Shown one piece after another: positions 18,173 to 27,978 of a DNA stretch of 64,000 nucleotides. The stretch comes from Christiangramia gaetbulicola (GTDB lineage Bacteria; Bacteroidota; Bacteroidia; Flavobacteriales; Flavobacteriaceae): the NCBI RefSeq assembly GCF_003054225.1, contig NZ_QBKQ01000002.1, forward strand, positions 248,001 through 312,000, in the 5' to 3' direction. The notes beneath the pieces were generated by a model. That model was not told the DNA's origin, ran no database searches, and saw only the letters and a program-made list of their open reading frames with translations. The position numbers were made by a program, and so were the translations under genes. The stretch's first letter is position 1. Every line of letters starts with the position of its first letter.

Positions 18173-18673
18173 CTAAAACTGATATCTTATTCCTAAAGCA
18201 ATGTCTGGAGAGAAATCATCGTGGTCTCTGTAATCTGAGAATCCAATTTCTGGTCTGAAATCCAGCGATAGTAATAACGGGAAATCAAAATTATATTCGA
18301 TCCCGATATCTCCTGCGATCAATGCAAAAAGACCATCGTTGTAGTCTATATCATTACGACGGTTATCGTCATAACTACCTAAACCGGCACCAGCACCAAC
18401 GTACCAGTTGAATCCTCCTTCAATATTCCAGACCCACTGGTAAAGCCCCACCAATTTGATGGCATCATAGTTACTGTCATTTCTCCAGCCAAGATCTAAT
18501 TCCAGACGGTTATTATCGCCTCCTATAGCTCTTTGGTAAGAAACTTCAGCGCCATAACTGTTACCGCCACCAATTCTTAAACCGATTGCGTTTTCAGAAA
18601 TAGTTTGCGCGTTAGTCTGACTAAAAAAAACAGCTCCAAATGTAAAAGCTGCCAATAGAACTAATTTTTTCAT
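18173..18673 (-). CDS. Small outer-membrane beta-barrel protein
   Basis: Predicted 166-residue outer-membrane barrel. I chose the ATG at 18673, not the longer frame to 18727, because it opens with a good signal peptide (MKKLVLLAAFTFGAVFFSQTN to AQ) and because the promoter at 18701-18729 would lie inside the longer version. The mature part alternates Gly/aromatic strands and ends with IALGIRYQF, a C-terminal Phe typical of outer-membrane barrels. Size suggests an eight-stranded OmpW/OmpX-like fold. Ligand and function are unknown. It is transcribed alone, convergent with bshA. Confidence 0.85.
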   Translation of the reverse strand: MKKLVLLAAFTFGAVFFSQTNAQTISENAIGLRIGGGNSYGAEVSYQRAIGGDNNRLELDLGWRNDSNYDAIKLVGLYQWVWNIEGGFNWYVGAGAGLGSYDDNRRNDIDYNDGLFALIAGDIGIEYNFDFPLLLSLDFRPEIGFSDYRDHDDFSPDIALGIRYQF

Positions 18674-18700
18674 GTTTGATTGTTGTTTTATTAGATGGAA

Positions 18701-18729
18701 CAAATTTACCTTGATTAGCATTACCACAA
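18701..18729 (-). promoter_or_regulatory. Promoter of the barrel gene
   Basis: On the minus strand, TTG (18727-18729), an 18-base spacer and TAAATTTG (18701-18708) match the TTG-N17-23-TAnnTTTG pattern, 27 bases before the ATG at 18673. It also decides the choice of start for that gene. Confidence 0.65.
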
Positions 18730-18797
18730 CGCCGCTGCTAGCAAATGTATTGTTAATATTAATTAAAAAACTGTTAAGCAGAGAAACAGAAAACTTC

Positions 18798-18805
18798 TAA
18801 ATTTG
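18798..18805 (+). promoter_or_regulatory. Candidate -7 box very close to a start codon
   Basis: TAAATTTG is an exact -7 consensus, but it lies only 3 bases before the ATG at 18809 and 9 before that at 18815. If real, the message would be almost leaderless and the ATG at 18815 could be the start. No -33 partner is seen, so chance is possible. Confidence 0.35.
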
Positions 18806-18808
18806 AGT

Positions 18809-21736
18809 ATGGAAATGAAGGCAGCCCTAAATCAACTATCTAAAGAGCTCAAGGGAGAGTTAAAGCATGACGAGCTTTGGAAAAGCATATATGCTACCGA
18901 TGCTTCGGTTTATCGTGAAGTCCCTTTGGCAGTAAGCTTTCCGGTGAATGATGATGACCTGGTAAGACTTATTAATTTTGCGAAAGCGCATAAAACTTCC
19001 CTGATTCCAAGGACCGCCGGAACTTCCCTGGCTGGCCAGTGTACCGGAGATGGTATTGTGGTAGATGTGTCAAAACATTTTACTGATATCATAAAGGTCG
19101 ACAAGAATCGTAAAACCGTTACCGTACAGCCCGGAGTGATCAGGGATGATCTTAATAGAAGACTTCAAAAACATAATTTATTTTTCGGTCCAAACACCTC
19201 TACCTCGAATAGATGTATGATAGGAGGTATGGTAGGGAACAATTCCAGCGGGACCACATCGATAAAATATGGAACAACCAGAGATAAGATCATTTCCCTA
19301 AAGGTTATTTTAAGCGATGGTTCTAAAGCTGAATTCAAAGATCTTACGCCAGAGCAGTATCAGGCCAAGTTAAAGCTGGAAAACCTGGAAGGTGAGATCT
19401 ATCGGATTATCAATAAAAAATTAAGCAATAAGGAAAACCAGGAGGAAATACTAAAAAATTTCCCCCCGGCAGAATTACATAGAAGAAATACCGGTTATGC
19501 TATTGATGAATTATTAGCTACAGAAGTTTTTAATACTGGCAGCAATAAATTCAACTTTTCAAAATTGATCGCGGGTAGTGAAGGTACTCTAGCCTTTATT
19601 ACCGAGATCACTCTGCAGCTGGACGAATTACCGCCAAAATATACCGCTATGGTTGCGGCGCATTATCCAAGTATAGATTCCTGTATGCAGGCGGTAGTGC
19701 CGGCAATGCAACATTCATTGTTTACTTGTGAGATGATGGATAAGGTCATCCTGGATTGCACCAAGGAAAGCTTGATGTATAGGGAGAATCGATTTTTTAT
19801 CGAAGGAGATCCACAAGGAATTCTGATGCTGGAACTTAGAAGTGATTCTGAAACAGATCTTCAGAACCAGGTCGATGCCTTATTAGAAACCCTGGAAAGT
19901 TCTGGATTAGGTTATGCTTTCCCTGTATTATATAACGAGCAAATAGATCTTGCCCTGGAATTAAGAAAAGCAGGTCTGGGTCTTCTGGGGAATATGAAAG
20001 GAGACCGGAAGGCGGTAGCATGTATCGAAGATACCGCTGTGGCTTTACCGGTGCTGGCCGATTATATTTCAGATTTCAGTAAGATCATGAAATCTTATGA
20101 TCAGCAAGCGGTTTATTACGCTCATGCAGGTGCCGGGGAAATTCATTTAAGGCCCATCCTTAATTTGAAAAAATCTGATGATGTAAAACTTTTCAGAAGC
20201 ATTACCAAAGATGTAGCCGAACTGGTTAAGCGATATAACGGTTCTTTAAGCGGAGAACACGGGGACGGAAGGGTAAGAGCTGAATTCATAGAATTAATGT
20301 TCGGTAAAAACGTCTATGAATTACTGAAGGAGGTGAAATATGTTTTTGATCCTCAGAATATATTCAATCCAGGTAAGATTGTGGATGCTCCCGCAATGGA
20401 CACCTCTTTGAGGTATGTACCAGACAGAATTGAACCTGAGATCGATACCATCATGGATTTCTCTGATGCCGACGGAGTTCTACGTCTTGCCGAGAAATGT
20501 AATGGAAGTGGGGATTGTCGTAAATCTGTAGAAGCAGGGGGAACAATGTGTCCTAGTTACCGCGCAACCAAGGATGAAAAAGATACCACCCGGGCCAGGG
20601 CTAATGCCCTTCGGGAGTTTTTAACCAATTCAGATAAACCAAATCGTTTTGATCATCCTGAATTGAAGGAGGTGCTGGATCTATGCATTAGTTGTAAGGG
20701 GTGTAAAAGCGAATGCCCTTCTAACGTAGACATGGCGGCTTTAAAAGCAGAGTTTCAGCATCAATACCATAAAAATAATAAACCGAGTTTCAGGGATAAG
20801 GCTTTTGCTAATATTACCCAGCAGAATGAAAGAGCCTCTAAATTTCCTGGAATATCGAGATTCTTCCTTACTAATGAATTTACTTCTGGAATAGCAAAAA
20901 AGGTGCTGGGAGTTGCTCCAGAACGGGAATTACCTGCGGTAGCAAAACAAACTCTGAAGGCCTATTATTTAAAGAACCAGGAGAAATTCAATATCAAAGA
21001 CCCGGTTAAAACGGTCTATCTTTTTAATGATGAATTTACCAATTACCTGGATGTGGAAGTAGGGAAGGATGCCTTGAACCTCCTGGCAAAACTTCGCTAT
21101 AAGGTTTTGATCATAGACCACCCGGAAAGTGGAAGAAGCCAGATCTCGAAAGGATTTCTTACCAAAGCTAAGGAGTTGGCGAACAAGAATGTTAGTATTT
21201 TCAAGGATCTTGTTACCACCGAGACTCCGTTAATTGGAGTGGAACCTTCGGCTATTTTGAGTTTCAGGGATGAATATTTGAGACTGGCAGACGATAAAAC
21301 CGCTGCAAATGCTCTGGCAAAAAACAGCTTTATAATTGAAGAATTCCTGAAACAGGAAATTTCAGAAGGAAATATTAAGGCAGAGCAATTCACCCAAAAG
21401 CAGGCAACCATAAAAGTTCATGCGCATTGCCATCAAAAAGCACTTTCAAATGCTTCAAGGACTTTCGATATTTTGAACCTTCCTACAAATTATAAGGTTA
21501 CTATCATTCCTTCCGGTTGTTGCGGAATGGCAGGTTCTTTCGGCTATGAAAAAGAACACTACGAGATAAGCATGCGAATAGGGGAGAATTCATTGTTCCC
21601 TGCAGTTCGAAAAAGTGAGAAATCGGTCATTATTTCAGCTAATGGCACTAGTTGCAGGCATCAGATAAAAGACGGAACAGGAAGGCAGGCTTTGCACCCG
21701 GTAACCATACTCAGAAATGCCCTGAACAAAAGCTAA
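18809..21736 (+). CDS. FAD/Fe-S D-2-hydroxyacid dehydrogenase (YdiJ-like)
   Basis: A large three-part flavoprotein of about 975 residues. Order: FAD-binding PCMH domain (about 25-225, with PRTAGTSLAGQCTGDG and NNSSGTTSIKYGTT), FAD-oxidase C-terminal domain (about 240-530, ending in GEHGDGRVRAEF), a 4Fe-4S domain (CNGSGDCRKS and CISCKGCKSECP), and a cysteine-rich CCG domain (PSGCCGMAGSFGYE). This is the layout of YdiJ-type D-2-hydroxyglutarate dehydrogenases and of D-lactate dehydrogenases fused to GlpC-like subunits; which 2-hydroxyacid is used cannot be read off. A TTG at 18803 extends the frame, but ATG 18809 (or 18815) is likelier. It appears to be monocistronic. Confidence 0.88.
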   Translation: MEMKAALNQLSKELKGELKHDELWKSIYATDASVYREVPLAVSFPVNDDDLVRLINFAKAHKTSLIPRTAGTSLAGQCTGDGIVVDVSKHFTDIIKVDKNRKTVTVQPGVIRDDLNRRLQKHNLFFGPNTSTSNRCMIGGMVGNNSSGTTSIKYGTTRDKIISLKVILSDGSKAEFKDLTPEQYQAKLKLENLEGEIYRIINKKLSNKENQEEILKNFPPAELHRRNTGYAIDELLATEVFNTGSNKFNFSKLIAGSEGTLAFITEITLQLDELPPKYTAMVAAHYPSIDSCMQAVVPAMQHSLFTCEMMDKVILDCTKESLMYRENRFFIEGDPQGILMLELRSDSETDLQNQVDALLETLESSGLGYAFPVLYNEQIDLALELRKAGLGLLGNMKGDRKAVACIEDTAVALPVLADYISDFSKIMKSYDQQAVYYAHAGAGEIHLRPILNLKKSDDVKLFRSITKDVAELVKRYNGSLSGEHGDGRVRAEFIELMFGKNVYELLKEVKYVFDPQNIFNPGKIVDAPAMDTSLRYVPDRIEPEIDTIMDFSDADGVLRLAEKCNGSGDCRKSVEAGGTMCPSYRATKDEKDTTRARANALREFLTNSDKPNRFDHPELKEVLDLCISCKGCKSECPSNVDMAALKAEFQHQYHKNNKPSFRDKAFANITQQNERASKFPGISRFFLTNEFTSGIAKKVLGVAPERELPAVAKQTLKAYYLKNQEKFNIKDPVKTVYLFNDEFTNYLDVEVGKDALNLLAKLRYKVLIIDHPESGRSQISKGFLTKAKELANKNVSIFKDLVTTETPLIGVEPSAILSFRDEYLRLADDKTAANALAKNSFIIEEFLKQEISEGNIKAEQFTQKQATIKVHAHCHQKALSNASRTFDILNLPTNYKVTIIPSGCCGMAGSFGYEKEHYEISMRIGENSLFPAVRKSEKSVIISANGTSCRHQIKDGTGRQALHPVTILRNALNKS

Positions 21737-21825
21737 AATTCTGTCAATGTTAATACTTTTTTAAAATTATATGCAGGCACACTTAAAACTGTAATTTTAA
21801 CCTTTCGCACCAGAATTAATCATTG

Positions 21826-23793
21826 ATGACAGAGGACAATCTTAAGGTCACAGAGTTAGAAAAAAAGCTTAAAAAGCGCGACGATGAGCTTGAAAAGCTC
21901 CGAAATGAAAATGATTCTCTTAAAAGATCTAACCTTGATTTAATCGAGGAAATTTTTCAATTCAAAGGCCTAGTATATTCTTCTACCTCTCTCATCACTT
22001 TTCTTAAAGGACCAGATTATATTATAGAATTTGCCAACGAACCTATTAAAGAGGTTTGGGGCAAGGGATATGATGTGGAAGGTAAACCACTTCTGGAAGT
22101 ATTGCCAGAAATACGCGAACAGGGAATTAAAGAATATCTGGACCAGGTTTATTATCAGGGAGAACCTTTTCATGCTAAAAGCCTTCCTATAGATCATGAT
22201 AAGAATGGAGAAATGGTAAGGTATTACTTTGATTTCTCTTACATGCCTCAGTATAATTCTGAGAATGAAATAATTGGAATTGGTGTTATAGCCCAGGATA
22301 TTACCGATCGTGTAAAGGCAGAATTGGAATTAAAAGAAAGTGAGCACAGGTATAGAGAAATGATCCATTCTTCTAATTCGTTAATCGCTATTTTACGAGG
22401 GCCCGATATGGTAATCGAAATTGCGAACGATGCTATAAAAGAAGTTTGGGGTAAAGGCGATGATGTAGAAGGAAAATCTTTGTTCGATGTTCTTCCAGAA
22501 ATAATAGATCAGGGAATGCCTGAAATTTTCAGGAATGTCTATGAGACCGGGGAAGCATTTGTAGCTCAGGAAAGCCCTATTATGCACCTGAAAGACGGTG
22601 AAATGAACCTTGGTTATTTTGATTTTATATACCAGGCTCTAAGAGATTCGAATGGTGAAATTGAAGGGATATCCATAATTGCGAATGAAGTTACCAATCA
22701 GGCTTTATTGAACAGGCAGATCAAAAAAAGCGAGAGAGAATTCCGTGAACTGGTGAATTTCATGCCCCATAAGATAAGTCTTGCCAATGCAGAGGGAACG
22801 CCAATTTATACCAATCATAGCTGGCTGGATTTTACCGGCAAGAGTTTTGAAGATTTTCTTTCAGATTCATATTTGGATATGGTACATCCAGATGAGAGAG
22901 AGGCTGTAGAAAACGAGGTGGAAAGATGTCTTTCCACAGGTGATAATCTGGATATTGAAGTTCGTATTAAGGATAAAAACGATAATTACATCTGGCATCT
23001 TTCCAAGGCTACACCTATTAGAGATGAGGAAGGAAATATTACTTCCTGGATAAGTTCAAGTACCGAGATCCAGAAACTAAAGGAAGATGAGAAGCGTCAG
23101 GAAGATTTTCTCAAACTGGTTAGTCACGAATTAAAGACTCCTGTAACCTCTATTAAAGGTTATGTTCAGCTGTTACTGGCATTACTTCCTGAAGATATTG
23201 GAGACACGGAAAAACGCCTTCCAATTAAACCTTACCTGAACCGGATCGAAACCCAGGTAGAAAGATTGATCAGGCTATTATCTGAAATGCTTGATCTCTC
23301 CAGGATCGAGCAAAGCGAGCTGGAACTCAAAATTGAAAAATTCAATTTGAATTCACATGTAAACGAAATTCTGGAAGACCTTGAATATTCAAATAAGGAT
23401 GTTGAACTGGAACTTCAACAGGATTTCAAAACCGATGTATATGCCGATAAGGACAGAATAGGGCAGGTGATCATTAATTTTGTAACCAATGCCTTGAAAT
23501 ATTCCCCAGATAGTAATAAGGTCCAGCTAAGGATCTATGAACCGGAAAAGGACTATGTCGCGGTTAGTGTAAAGGATTTCGGAATTGGTATTAACGAAAA
23601 GGAACAAAGCCAGATCTTTAAAAGATTTTACAGGATCTCAGGTAATAACGACGACACCTACGAAGGTTTCGGAATAGGTCTTTATCTCTCGAATGAGATC
23701 ATTGAAAGGCATAACGGAAAAATATTTGTAAAAAGCGAGATAGGAAAAGGCTCGGATTTTACTTTTACCATACCTCTAAATCACCAAAAATAA
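21826..23793 (+). CDS. PAS-domain sensor histidine kinase
   Basis: A soluble sensor kinase of 655 residues with no membrane helix, so it should sense a cytosolic signal. An N-terminal coiled coil (about 1-45) leads into three PAS domains (about 50-165, 175-295 and 300-420). PAS1 and PAS2 are recent duplicates, sharing the IKEVWGKG-DVEGK stretch. The HisKA domain has SHELKTPV with the phosphoacceptor His at residue 434. The catalytic domain shows the N box NFVTNALKYSP, G1 DFGIGI and G2 GFGIGLYLS. Translation starts at ATG 21826, as the TTG one codon earlier is less likely. The response regulator gene follows after one base. Confidence 0.92.
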   Translation: MTEDNLKVTELEKKLKKRDDELEKLRNENDSLKRSNLDLIEEIFQFKGLVYSSTSLITFLKGPDYIIEFANEPIKEVWGKGYDVEGKPLLEVLPEIREQGIKEYLDQVYYQGEPFHAKSLPIDHDKNGEMVRYYFDFSYMPQYNSENEIIGIGVIAQDITDRVKAELELKESEHRYREMIHSSNSLIAILRGPDMVIEIANDAIKEVWGKGDDVEGKSLFDVLPEIIDQGMPEIFRNVYETGEAFVAQESPIMHLKDGEMNLGYFDFIYQALRDSNGEIEGISIIANEVTNQALLNRQIKKSEREFRELVNFMPHKISLANAEGTPIYTNHSWLDFTGKSFEDFLSDSYLDMVHPDEREAVENEVERCLSTGDNLDIEVRIKDKNDNYIWHLSKATPIRDEEGNITSWISSSTEIQKLKEDEKRQEDFLKLVSHELKTPVTSIKGYVQLLLALLPEDIGDTEKRLPIKPYLNRIETQVERLIRLLSEMLDLSRIEQSELELKIEKFNLNSHVNEILEDLEYSNKDVELELQQDFKTDVYADKDRIGQVIINFVTNALKYSPDSNKVQLRIYEPEKDYVAVSVKDFGIGINEKEQSQIFKRFYRISGNNDDTYEGFGIGLYLSNEIIERHNGKIFVKSEIGKGSDFTFTIPLNHQK

Positions 23794-23794
23794 A

Positions 23795-24169
23795 ATGGCT
23801 AAAATTTTAATTGTTGACGATGATCAGACCATTGGTTTAATGCTTAAGGATATACTTGAGTTTAGCGGGCATCATGTTACCGTTTCACAACAACCAAAGA
23901 AGACCAAGGAAAATATCAAGGAAAATGATATTGAACTGGTTCTTCTGGATAAACTCATCTCTGGAGTTGATGGAACCGATGTTTGTAGAAAGCTGAAACA
24001 AGATGAAGAGGTTGCACATATTCCAGTCCTCATGATGTCTGCCCTGCATAACGTTGATGAAATATGCAAATCTGCAGGTGCGGTAGATTTTCTTTCTAAG
24101 CCATTTGATATGGAAACCTTAATTGAGAAGATCGATCAGATTCTGGAAAATGAAGATAACGCATCCTAA
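23795..24169 (+). CDS. Single-domain response regulator
   Basis: CheY-like receiver of 124 residues with no output domain. The acidic pair is D8/D9, the phosphoacceptor Asp is residue 52 in LLDKLISG, the conserved Ser is 82 and Lys 102 is in SKPF. It is one base downstream of the histidine kinase gene and is the obvious phosphotransfer partner. With no DNA-binding domain it must act through protein contacts or a phosphorelay. The Pro usually found after the phosphoacceptor loop is Ser here. It is convergent with the LpxH-like gene. Confidence 0.92.
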   Translation: MAKILIVDDDQTIGLMLKDILEFSGHHVTVSQQPKKTKENIKENDIELVLLDKLISGVDGTDVCRKLKQDEEVAHIPVLMMSALHNVDEICKSAGAVDFLSKPFDMETLIEKIDQILENEDNAS

Positions 24170-24178
24170 CAAAAAGCT

Positions 24179-24994
24179 TTAAAGAATGGTAGTAGCCGCT
24201 ATATAAGGCGGCTGCGCACTGCCTAACTCTAATTCTGAATGATGCACCAAGCTCCACTTTTTATTTTTGTATTCTAATGCCGTTAAATTCTCGGTCCAGT
24301 CTCCGGAATTTAGGTAAAGACAGGTGCTGTTTCTAACCACCTTTCTAACCATTCTGGGTTGATGAATATGACCGCATATTACATATTTATATCCTTGTTC
24401 TATAGCGAGTTCTGCGGCCGTTCTCTCAAAATCTGAAATGAATTTTACGGCGGTTTTCACGCTGTTCTTTATCTTTTTTGAAAGGGAATATTTCTTTTTT
24501 CCGGTCTTTAAAAGAAACCAGTTAAGCATTTTGTTTAATACAATAAGCAGGTCGTAGCCCCAGCCACCAAGTTTAGCGATCCATTTGGCTTTAGATACCG
24601 AAACATCGAATATATCACCGTGGAAGAACCAGGCCTTCTTGCCATCGAGATCAAGAACCAGTTTATCTACTATGCTGAATTTCCCCAGGCTTATATCACT
24701 AAATTTCCTGAGCATTTCATCGTGATTCCCCGTAATATAGATCACCTCGGTTCCTTTGGAGTTAAGATCAAGGATCTTTTTGATCACATCAAGATGTGAT
24801 TTTGGAAAGTAACTTTTTCTGAACTGCCAGATATCTATGATATCGCCATTAAGAATTAGCTTCTTAGGCTTGATGGAATTTAAATATTCAAGTAGTTCCT
24901 TGGCGTGACACCCAAAAGTTCCCAGGTGCACATCTGAAATTACCACTATTTCTGGCTTTCTTTTTTTCAACAGCTCATTTAGATTTACGGGCAA
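24179..24994 (-). CDS. UDP-2,3-diacylglucosamine diphosphatase (LpxH-like)
   Basis: Calcineurin-like metallophosphoesterase of 271 residues. The metal-binding motifs are all visible in order: SDVHLG, NGDIIDIWQ, GNHD, FFHGDIFD and CGHIHQP. The arrangement matches LpxH-type enzymes, which release lipid X and UMP from UDP-diacylglucosamine in lipid A synthesis; Bacteroidota members are slightly longer than E. coli LpxH. A basic, hydrophobic insert near residues 140-180 probably docks on the membrane. It sits alone, nine bases from the end of the convergent response regulator gene. Confidence 0.85.
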   Translation of the reverse strand: MPVNLNELLKKRKPEIVVISDVHLGTFGCHAKELLEYLNSIKPKKLILNGDIIDIWQFRKSYFPKSHLDVIKKILDLNSKGTEVIYITGNHDEMLRKFSDISLGKFSIVDKLVLDLDGKKAWFFHGDIFDVSVSKAKWIAKLGGWGYDLLIVLNKMLNWFLLKTGKKKYSLSKKIKNSVKTAVKFISDFERTAAELAIEQGYKYVICGHIHQPRMVRKVVRNSTCLYLNSGDWTENLTALEYKNKKWSLVHHSELELGSAQPPYIAATTIL

Positions 24995-25123
24995 AGGTTA
25001 TTTATTGGCTTAACTTAGAGCTTAGTACATATTTAATATTTGATTGCTAAATCGTTAAAATGAAAGCGGATTGTTACCATAACATTAAATCGCATTCCAT
25101 TTTTAAATATGTCCTTAAAAAAT

Positions 25124-25131
25124 TACATTTG
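25124..25131 (+). promoter_or_regulatory. Candidate -7 box for aroC
   Basis: TACATTTG matches TAnnTTTG, 15 bases before the chosen aroC ATG at 25147. It lies within the longer open frame and so argues against the upstream start at 25060. The leader would be short. Confidence 0.45.
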
Positions 25132-25146
25132 TTCAAAATCCTTCTG

Positions 25147-26211
25147 ATGCCCGGAAATTCCTTTGGTAAAATGTTTAAACTAACCACTTTTGGCGAATCA
25201 CATGGTGTGGCCATAGGGGGTGTGATCGATGGTTGTCCCGCCGGACTCGAGATCGATATAGAAAGTGTGCAAAATGATCTTAATAGAAGACGTCCCGGAC
25301 AGTCTGCTATAGTCACACAAAGAAAAGAGCCAGATACTGTAGAATTTCTCTCCGGGATCTTTGAAGGTAAGTCTACCGGGACTCCTATTGGATTTACTAT
25401 CAGGAATGCCAACCAGAAATCTAAAGATTATTCCCATATAAAAGATACTTACCGTCCTTCTCATGCAGATTATACTTACGATGAAAAGTATGGTGTGCGC
25501 GATTATCGCGGAGGGGGAAGATCTTCTGCCCGGGAAACTGCCTGCAGGGTAGTGGCCGGGAGCATCGCTAAACAAATGCTTAAGAACGTTGAATTCAATG
25601 CTTTTGTTTCTTCCGTAGGAAAAATGGAATTACAGAAAGATTATTCTGAACTTGACTTTTCAGAAATTGAAAAAAATCCGGTGCGTTGTCCAGATCCTGA
25701 GTTGGCTTCAAAAATGGAAGCTTATATTAAAGAGGTAAGAGCTGAAGGAGACACGATTGGAGGCACCGTGCAATGTGTCATCAAAAATGTTCCAAAAGGC
25801 TTAGGAGAGCCGGTATTCGATAAATTACATGCAGAATTAGGGAAGGCCATGCTTTCTATTAATGCCGTAAAAGGATTTGAGTATGGTAGTGGTTTTGAAG
25901 GAACAAAGATGCGAGGAAGTGAGCATAATGATCACTTCAATACCGATGGAACGACCAAGACTAATTTAAGCGGTGGTATACAGGGAGGAATTTCCAACGG
26001 AATGGATATCTATTTCAAGGTCGCTTTTAAACCTGTAGCGACGCTCATTCAAAAACAGAATACGATTAACTCTAAAGGAGAAGAAGTTGAAATGCAGGGC
26101 AAAGGTCGTCATGATCCTTGTGTGGTACCAAGAGCGGTTCCTATCGTAGAATCTATGGCTGCTTTGGTAATTGCCGACTTTTTTCTTCAGAATAAATCTT
26201 CAAAAATTTAA
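25147..26211 (+). CDS. aroC: Chorismate synthase
   Basis: Last step of the shikimate pathway: converts EPSP to chorismate using reduced FMN. From ATG 25147 the product has 354 residues, the standard length; the open frame begins at 25060 but the extra 29 residues have no family counterpart. Signatures are the N-terminal [31 protein letters not shown] with its FMN/phosphate-binding residues, and [18 protein letters not shown]. The dicarboxylate symporter gene follows after 16 bases, so the two may share a transcript, though their functions are unrelated. Confidence 0.95.
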   Translation: MPGNSFGKMFKLTTFGESHGVAIGGVIDGCPAGLEIDIESVQNDLNRRRPGQSAIVTQRKEPDTVEFLSGIFEGKSTGTPIGFTIRNANQKSKDYSHIKDTYRPSHADYTYDEKYGVRDYRGGGRSSARETACRVVAGSIAKQMLKNVEFNAFVSSVGKMELQKDYSELDFSEIEKNPVRCPDPELASKMEAYIKEVRAEGDTIGGTVQCVIKNVPKGLGEPVFDKLHAELGKAMLSINAVKGFEYGSGFEGTKMRGSEHNDHFNTDGTTKTNLSGGIQGGISNGMDIYFKVAFKPVATLIQKQNTINSKGEEVEMQGKGRHDPCVVPRAVPIVESMAALVIADFFLQNKSSKI

Positions 26212-26227
26212 TTTTTAAAAACATATA

Positions 26228-27562
26228 ATGAAAAAACTTGCACTGCATTGGCAGATATTATTAGGAATGGTAGCAGGGGTCTTATTCGCCCTTGTATTGA
26301 CTAATTTTAGCTGGGGAGCTGATTTTGTGAGCGATTGGATAAAACCTTTCGGAAACATCTTCATCAATGCCCTTAAGTTGATCGCAGTGCCATTGATCCT
26401 GGCTTCTCTTATCAAGGGAATCTCAGACCTTAAAGACATTTCGAAATTGTCTAAAATGGGAACCAGAACCATTGCGACCTATATTATTACCACGGTAATC
26501 GCGGTTTCTATAGGACTGGTGATGGTGAATGTGATCGGGCCGGGTAAAACCATTTCAGAAGAGACTCGTAGTGACCTTATCGCGAGTTACGAGGGTGATG
26601 CCTCTGTTCGTATCTCAGATGCCCAGAAACAAAAGGATGCCGGGCCGTTACAGGCGCTGGAAGATCTTGTTCCCAGCAACATCATTGGAGCAGCGGGAGA
26701 TAATGGGAATATGTTACAGGTGATCTTTTTCGCTATTTTCTTCGGAATTGGCCTTATCCTGATCCCTGAAAAAACCGCCAAACCGGTGAAGGACTTCTTC
26801 GATGGCTTTAACGAGGTCATCTTGAAAATGATAGATCTTATCATGCTAACGGCTCCGTATGGTGTTTTTGCACTGCTGGCAGCCCTTGTAGTAGAATCAC
26901 CAAGTACCGACCTTTTCGCAGCCCTGGCCATGTATGCCGTAACCGTGTTATTAGGTCTTGCACTTATGATAGGAGTCTATATCTTACTAGTATGGGTATT
27001 TACCAAAAACACTCCGTCTTTCTTTATAAACGGAATATCTCCTGCACAGTTACTTGCTTTTTCTACCAGTTCCAGTGCGGCTACCCTGCCTGTAACTATG
27101 GAAAGAGTTGAAGAGCATATGGGAGTTCATAAAGAAGTGACCAGTTTTGTCCTACCTATTGGTGCGACCATCAATATGGATGGAACCAGTCTTTATCAGG
27201 CGGTGGCCGCGATCTTTATCGCCCAGGCCTTTGGAATGGATCTTACGCTGGGAACTCAACTTGGAATTATCGCAACGGCTACTTTAGCCTCGATAGGTTC
27301 TGCAGCCGTTCCGGGAGCTGGAATGGTAATGCTGGTAATTGTACTTGCCCAGGCAGGAATTCCTGAAGCAGGTCTTGCTCTTATCTTCGCCGTAGACAGG
27401 CCTTTGGATATGTGTAGAACCGTGGTAAACGTTACTGGTGATGCAGCCGTATCTCTAATGGTAGCAAAATCTGTAGATATGATGGGTCCACCAAACGTAA
27501 AGGAATGGGATGATGATTATCACCCGGAAACAGAAAATATCTCTGAAACAGAAAAGGTTTAA
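26228..27562 (+). CDS. Dicarboxylate/amino acid:cation symporter (DAACS)
   Basis: Inner-membrane glutamate/aspartate or C4-dicarboxylate symporter, GltP/DctA family, 444 residues. Eight membrane helices plus two re-entrant hairpins fit the sequence. Diagnostic motifs are the serine-rich FSTSSSAATLPVT hairpin, NMDGTSLYQAVAAIFIAQ, and the C-terminal DRPLDMCRTVVNVTGD that binds substrate and cation. A non-conserved loop at about 95-145 carries charged residues. Whether it prefers acidic amino acids or C4 acids cannot be told. Its 3' end overlaps the convergent DCC gene by four bases. Confidence 0.9.
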   Translation: MKKLALHWQILLGMVAGVLFALVLTNFSWGADFVSDWIKPFGNIFINALKLIAVPLILASLIKGISDLKDISKLSKMGTRTIATYIITTVIAVSIGLVMVNVIGPGKTISEETRSDLIASYEGDASVRISDAQKQKDAGPLQALEDLVPSNIIGAAGDNGNMLQVIFFAIFFGIGLILIPEKTAKPVKDFFDGFNEVILKMIDLIMLTAPYGVFALLAALVVESPSTDLFAALAMYAVTVLLGLALMIGVYILLVWVFTKNTPSFFINGISPAQLLAFSTSSSAATLPVTMERVEEHMGVHKEVTSFVLPIGATINMDGTSLYQAVAAIFIAQAFGMDLTLGTQLGIIATATLASIGSAAVPGAGMVMLVIVLAQAGIPEAGLALIFAVDRPLDMCRTVVNVTGDAAVSLMVAKSVDMMGPPNVKEWDDDYHPETENISETEKV

Positions 27563-27975
27563 TCCAGAAATTTAGCTTTTAGTTCGGGAGTAGGGATCAT
27601 ACATTGATCTTTTCTCCCGAACCATTTATAACGGTTACTGGCAATAAGATCATAAATACCATCCCTGAAAACTTCAGGAATAAACAGGAAGTTCTTAAGT
27701 AAAGAATAACCTCCGGAAAGATCTCTGGAGATCTCCAGGGCGGCAGTAGATTTTCGGTAATATGCTACTCCCGGCTCTATAAGGATAATAGAATCTATTT
27801 CTTCGGGATCCAATCCTCTTTCTTCTACAAGCTTTTTCCCTAGTTCACTTTGCAGGGAAGCGAATCTAAAAACATCTTTTTTATCATGCTTTATGATGCG
27901 CTGCACCGCTTCATTACAGAGGTTACAGACTCCGTCGAAGAGAACGATCTTTTTATTTTCAGGAATATCACTCAT
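27559..27975 (-). CDS. DCC family thiol-disulfide oxidoreductase-like protein
   Basis: A 138-residue DUF393/DCC protein named for its N-terminal DGVCNLC motif, with the CxxC pair at Cys17 and Cys20. The family has a thioredoxin-like outline and is predicted to be redox active, but physiological substrates are not established. Other conserved parts are FRFASLQSELG and YDLIASNRYKWFGR. Its start is 3 bases from the MutS2 stop on the same strand, so it is probably co-transcribed with mutS2. Confidence 0.9.
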   Translation of the reverse strand: MSDIPENKKIVLFDGVCNLCNEAVQRIIKHDKKDVFRFASLQSELGKKLVEERGLDPEEIDSIILIEPGVAYYRKSTAALEISRDLSGGYSLLKNFLFIPEVFRDGIYDLIASNRYKWFGRKDQCMIPTPELKAKFLD

Positions 27976-27978
27976 AAT

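Noticed and set aside
25198-25575. 125-residue minus-strand frame inside aroC
   Set aside because: Antisense to invariant chorismate synthase motifs.
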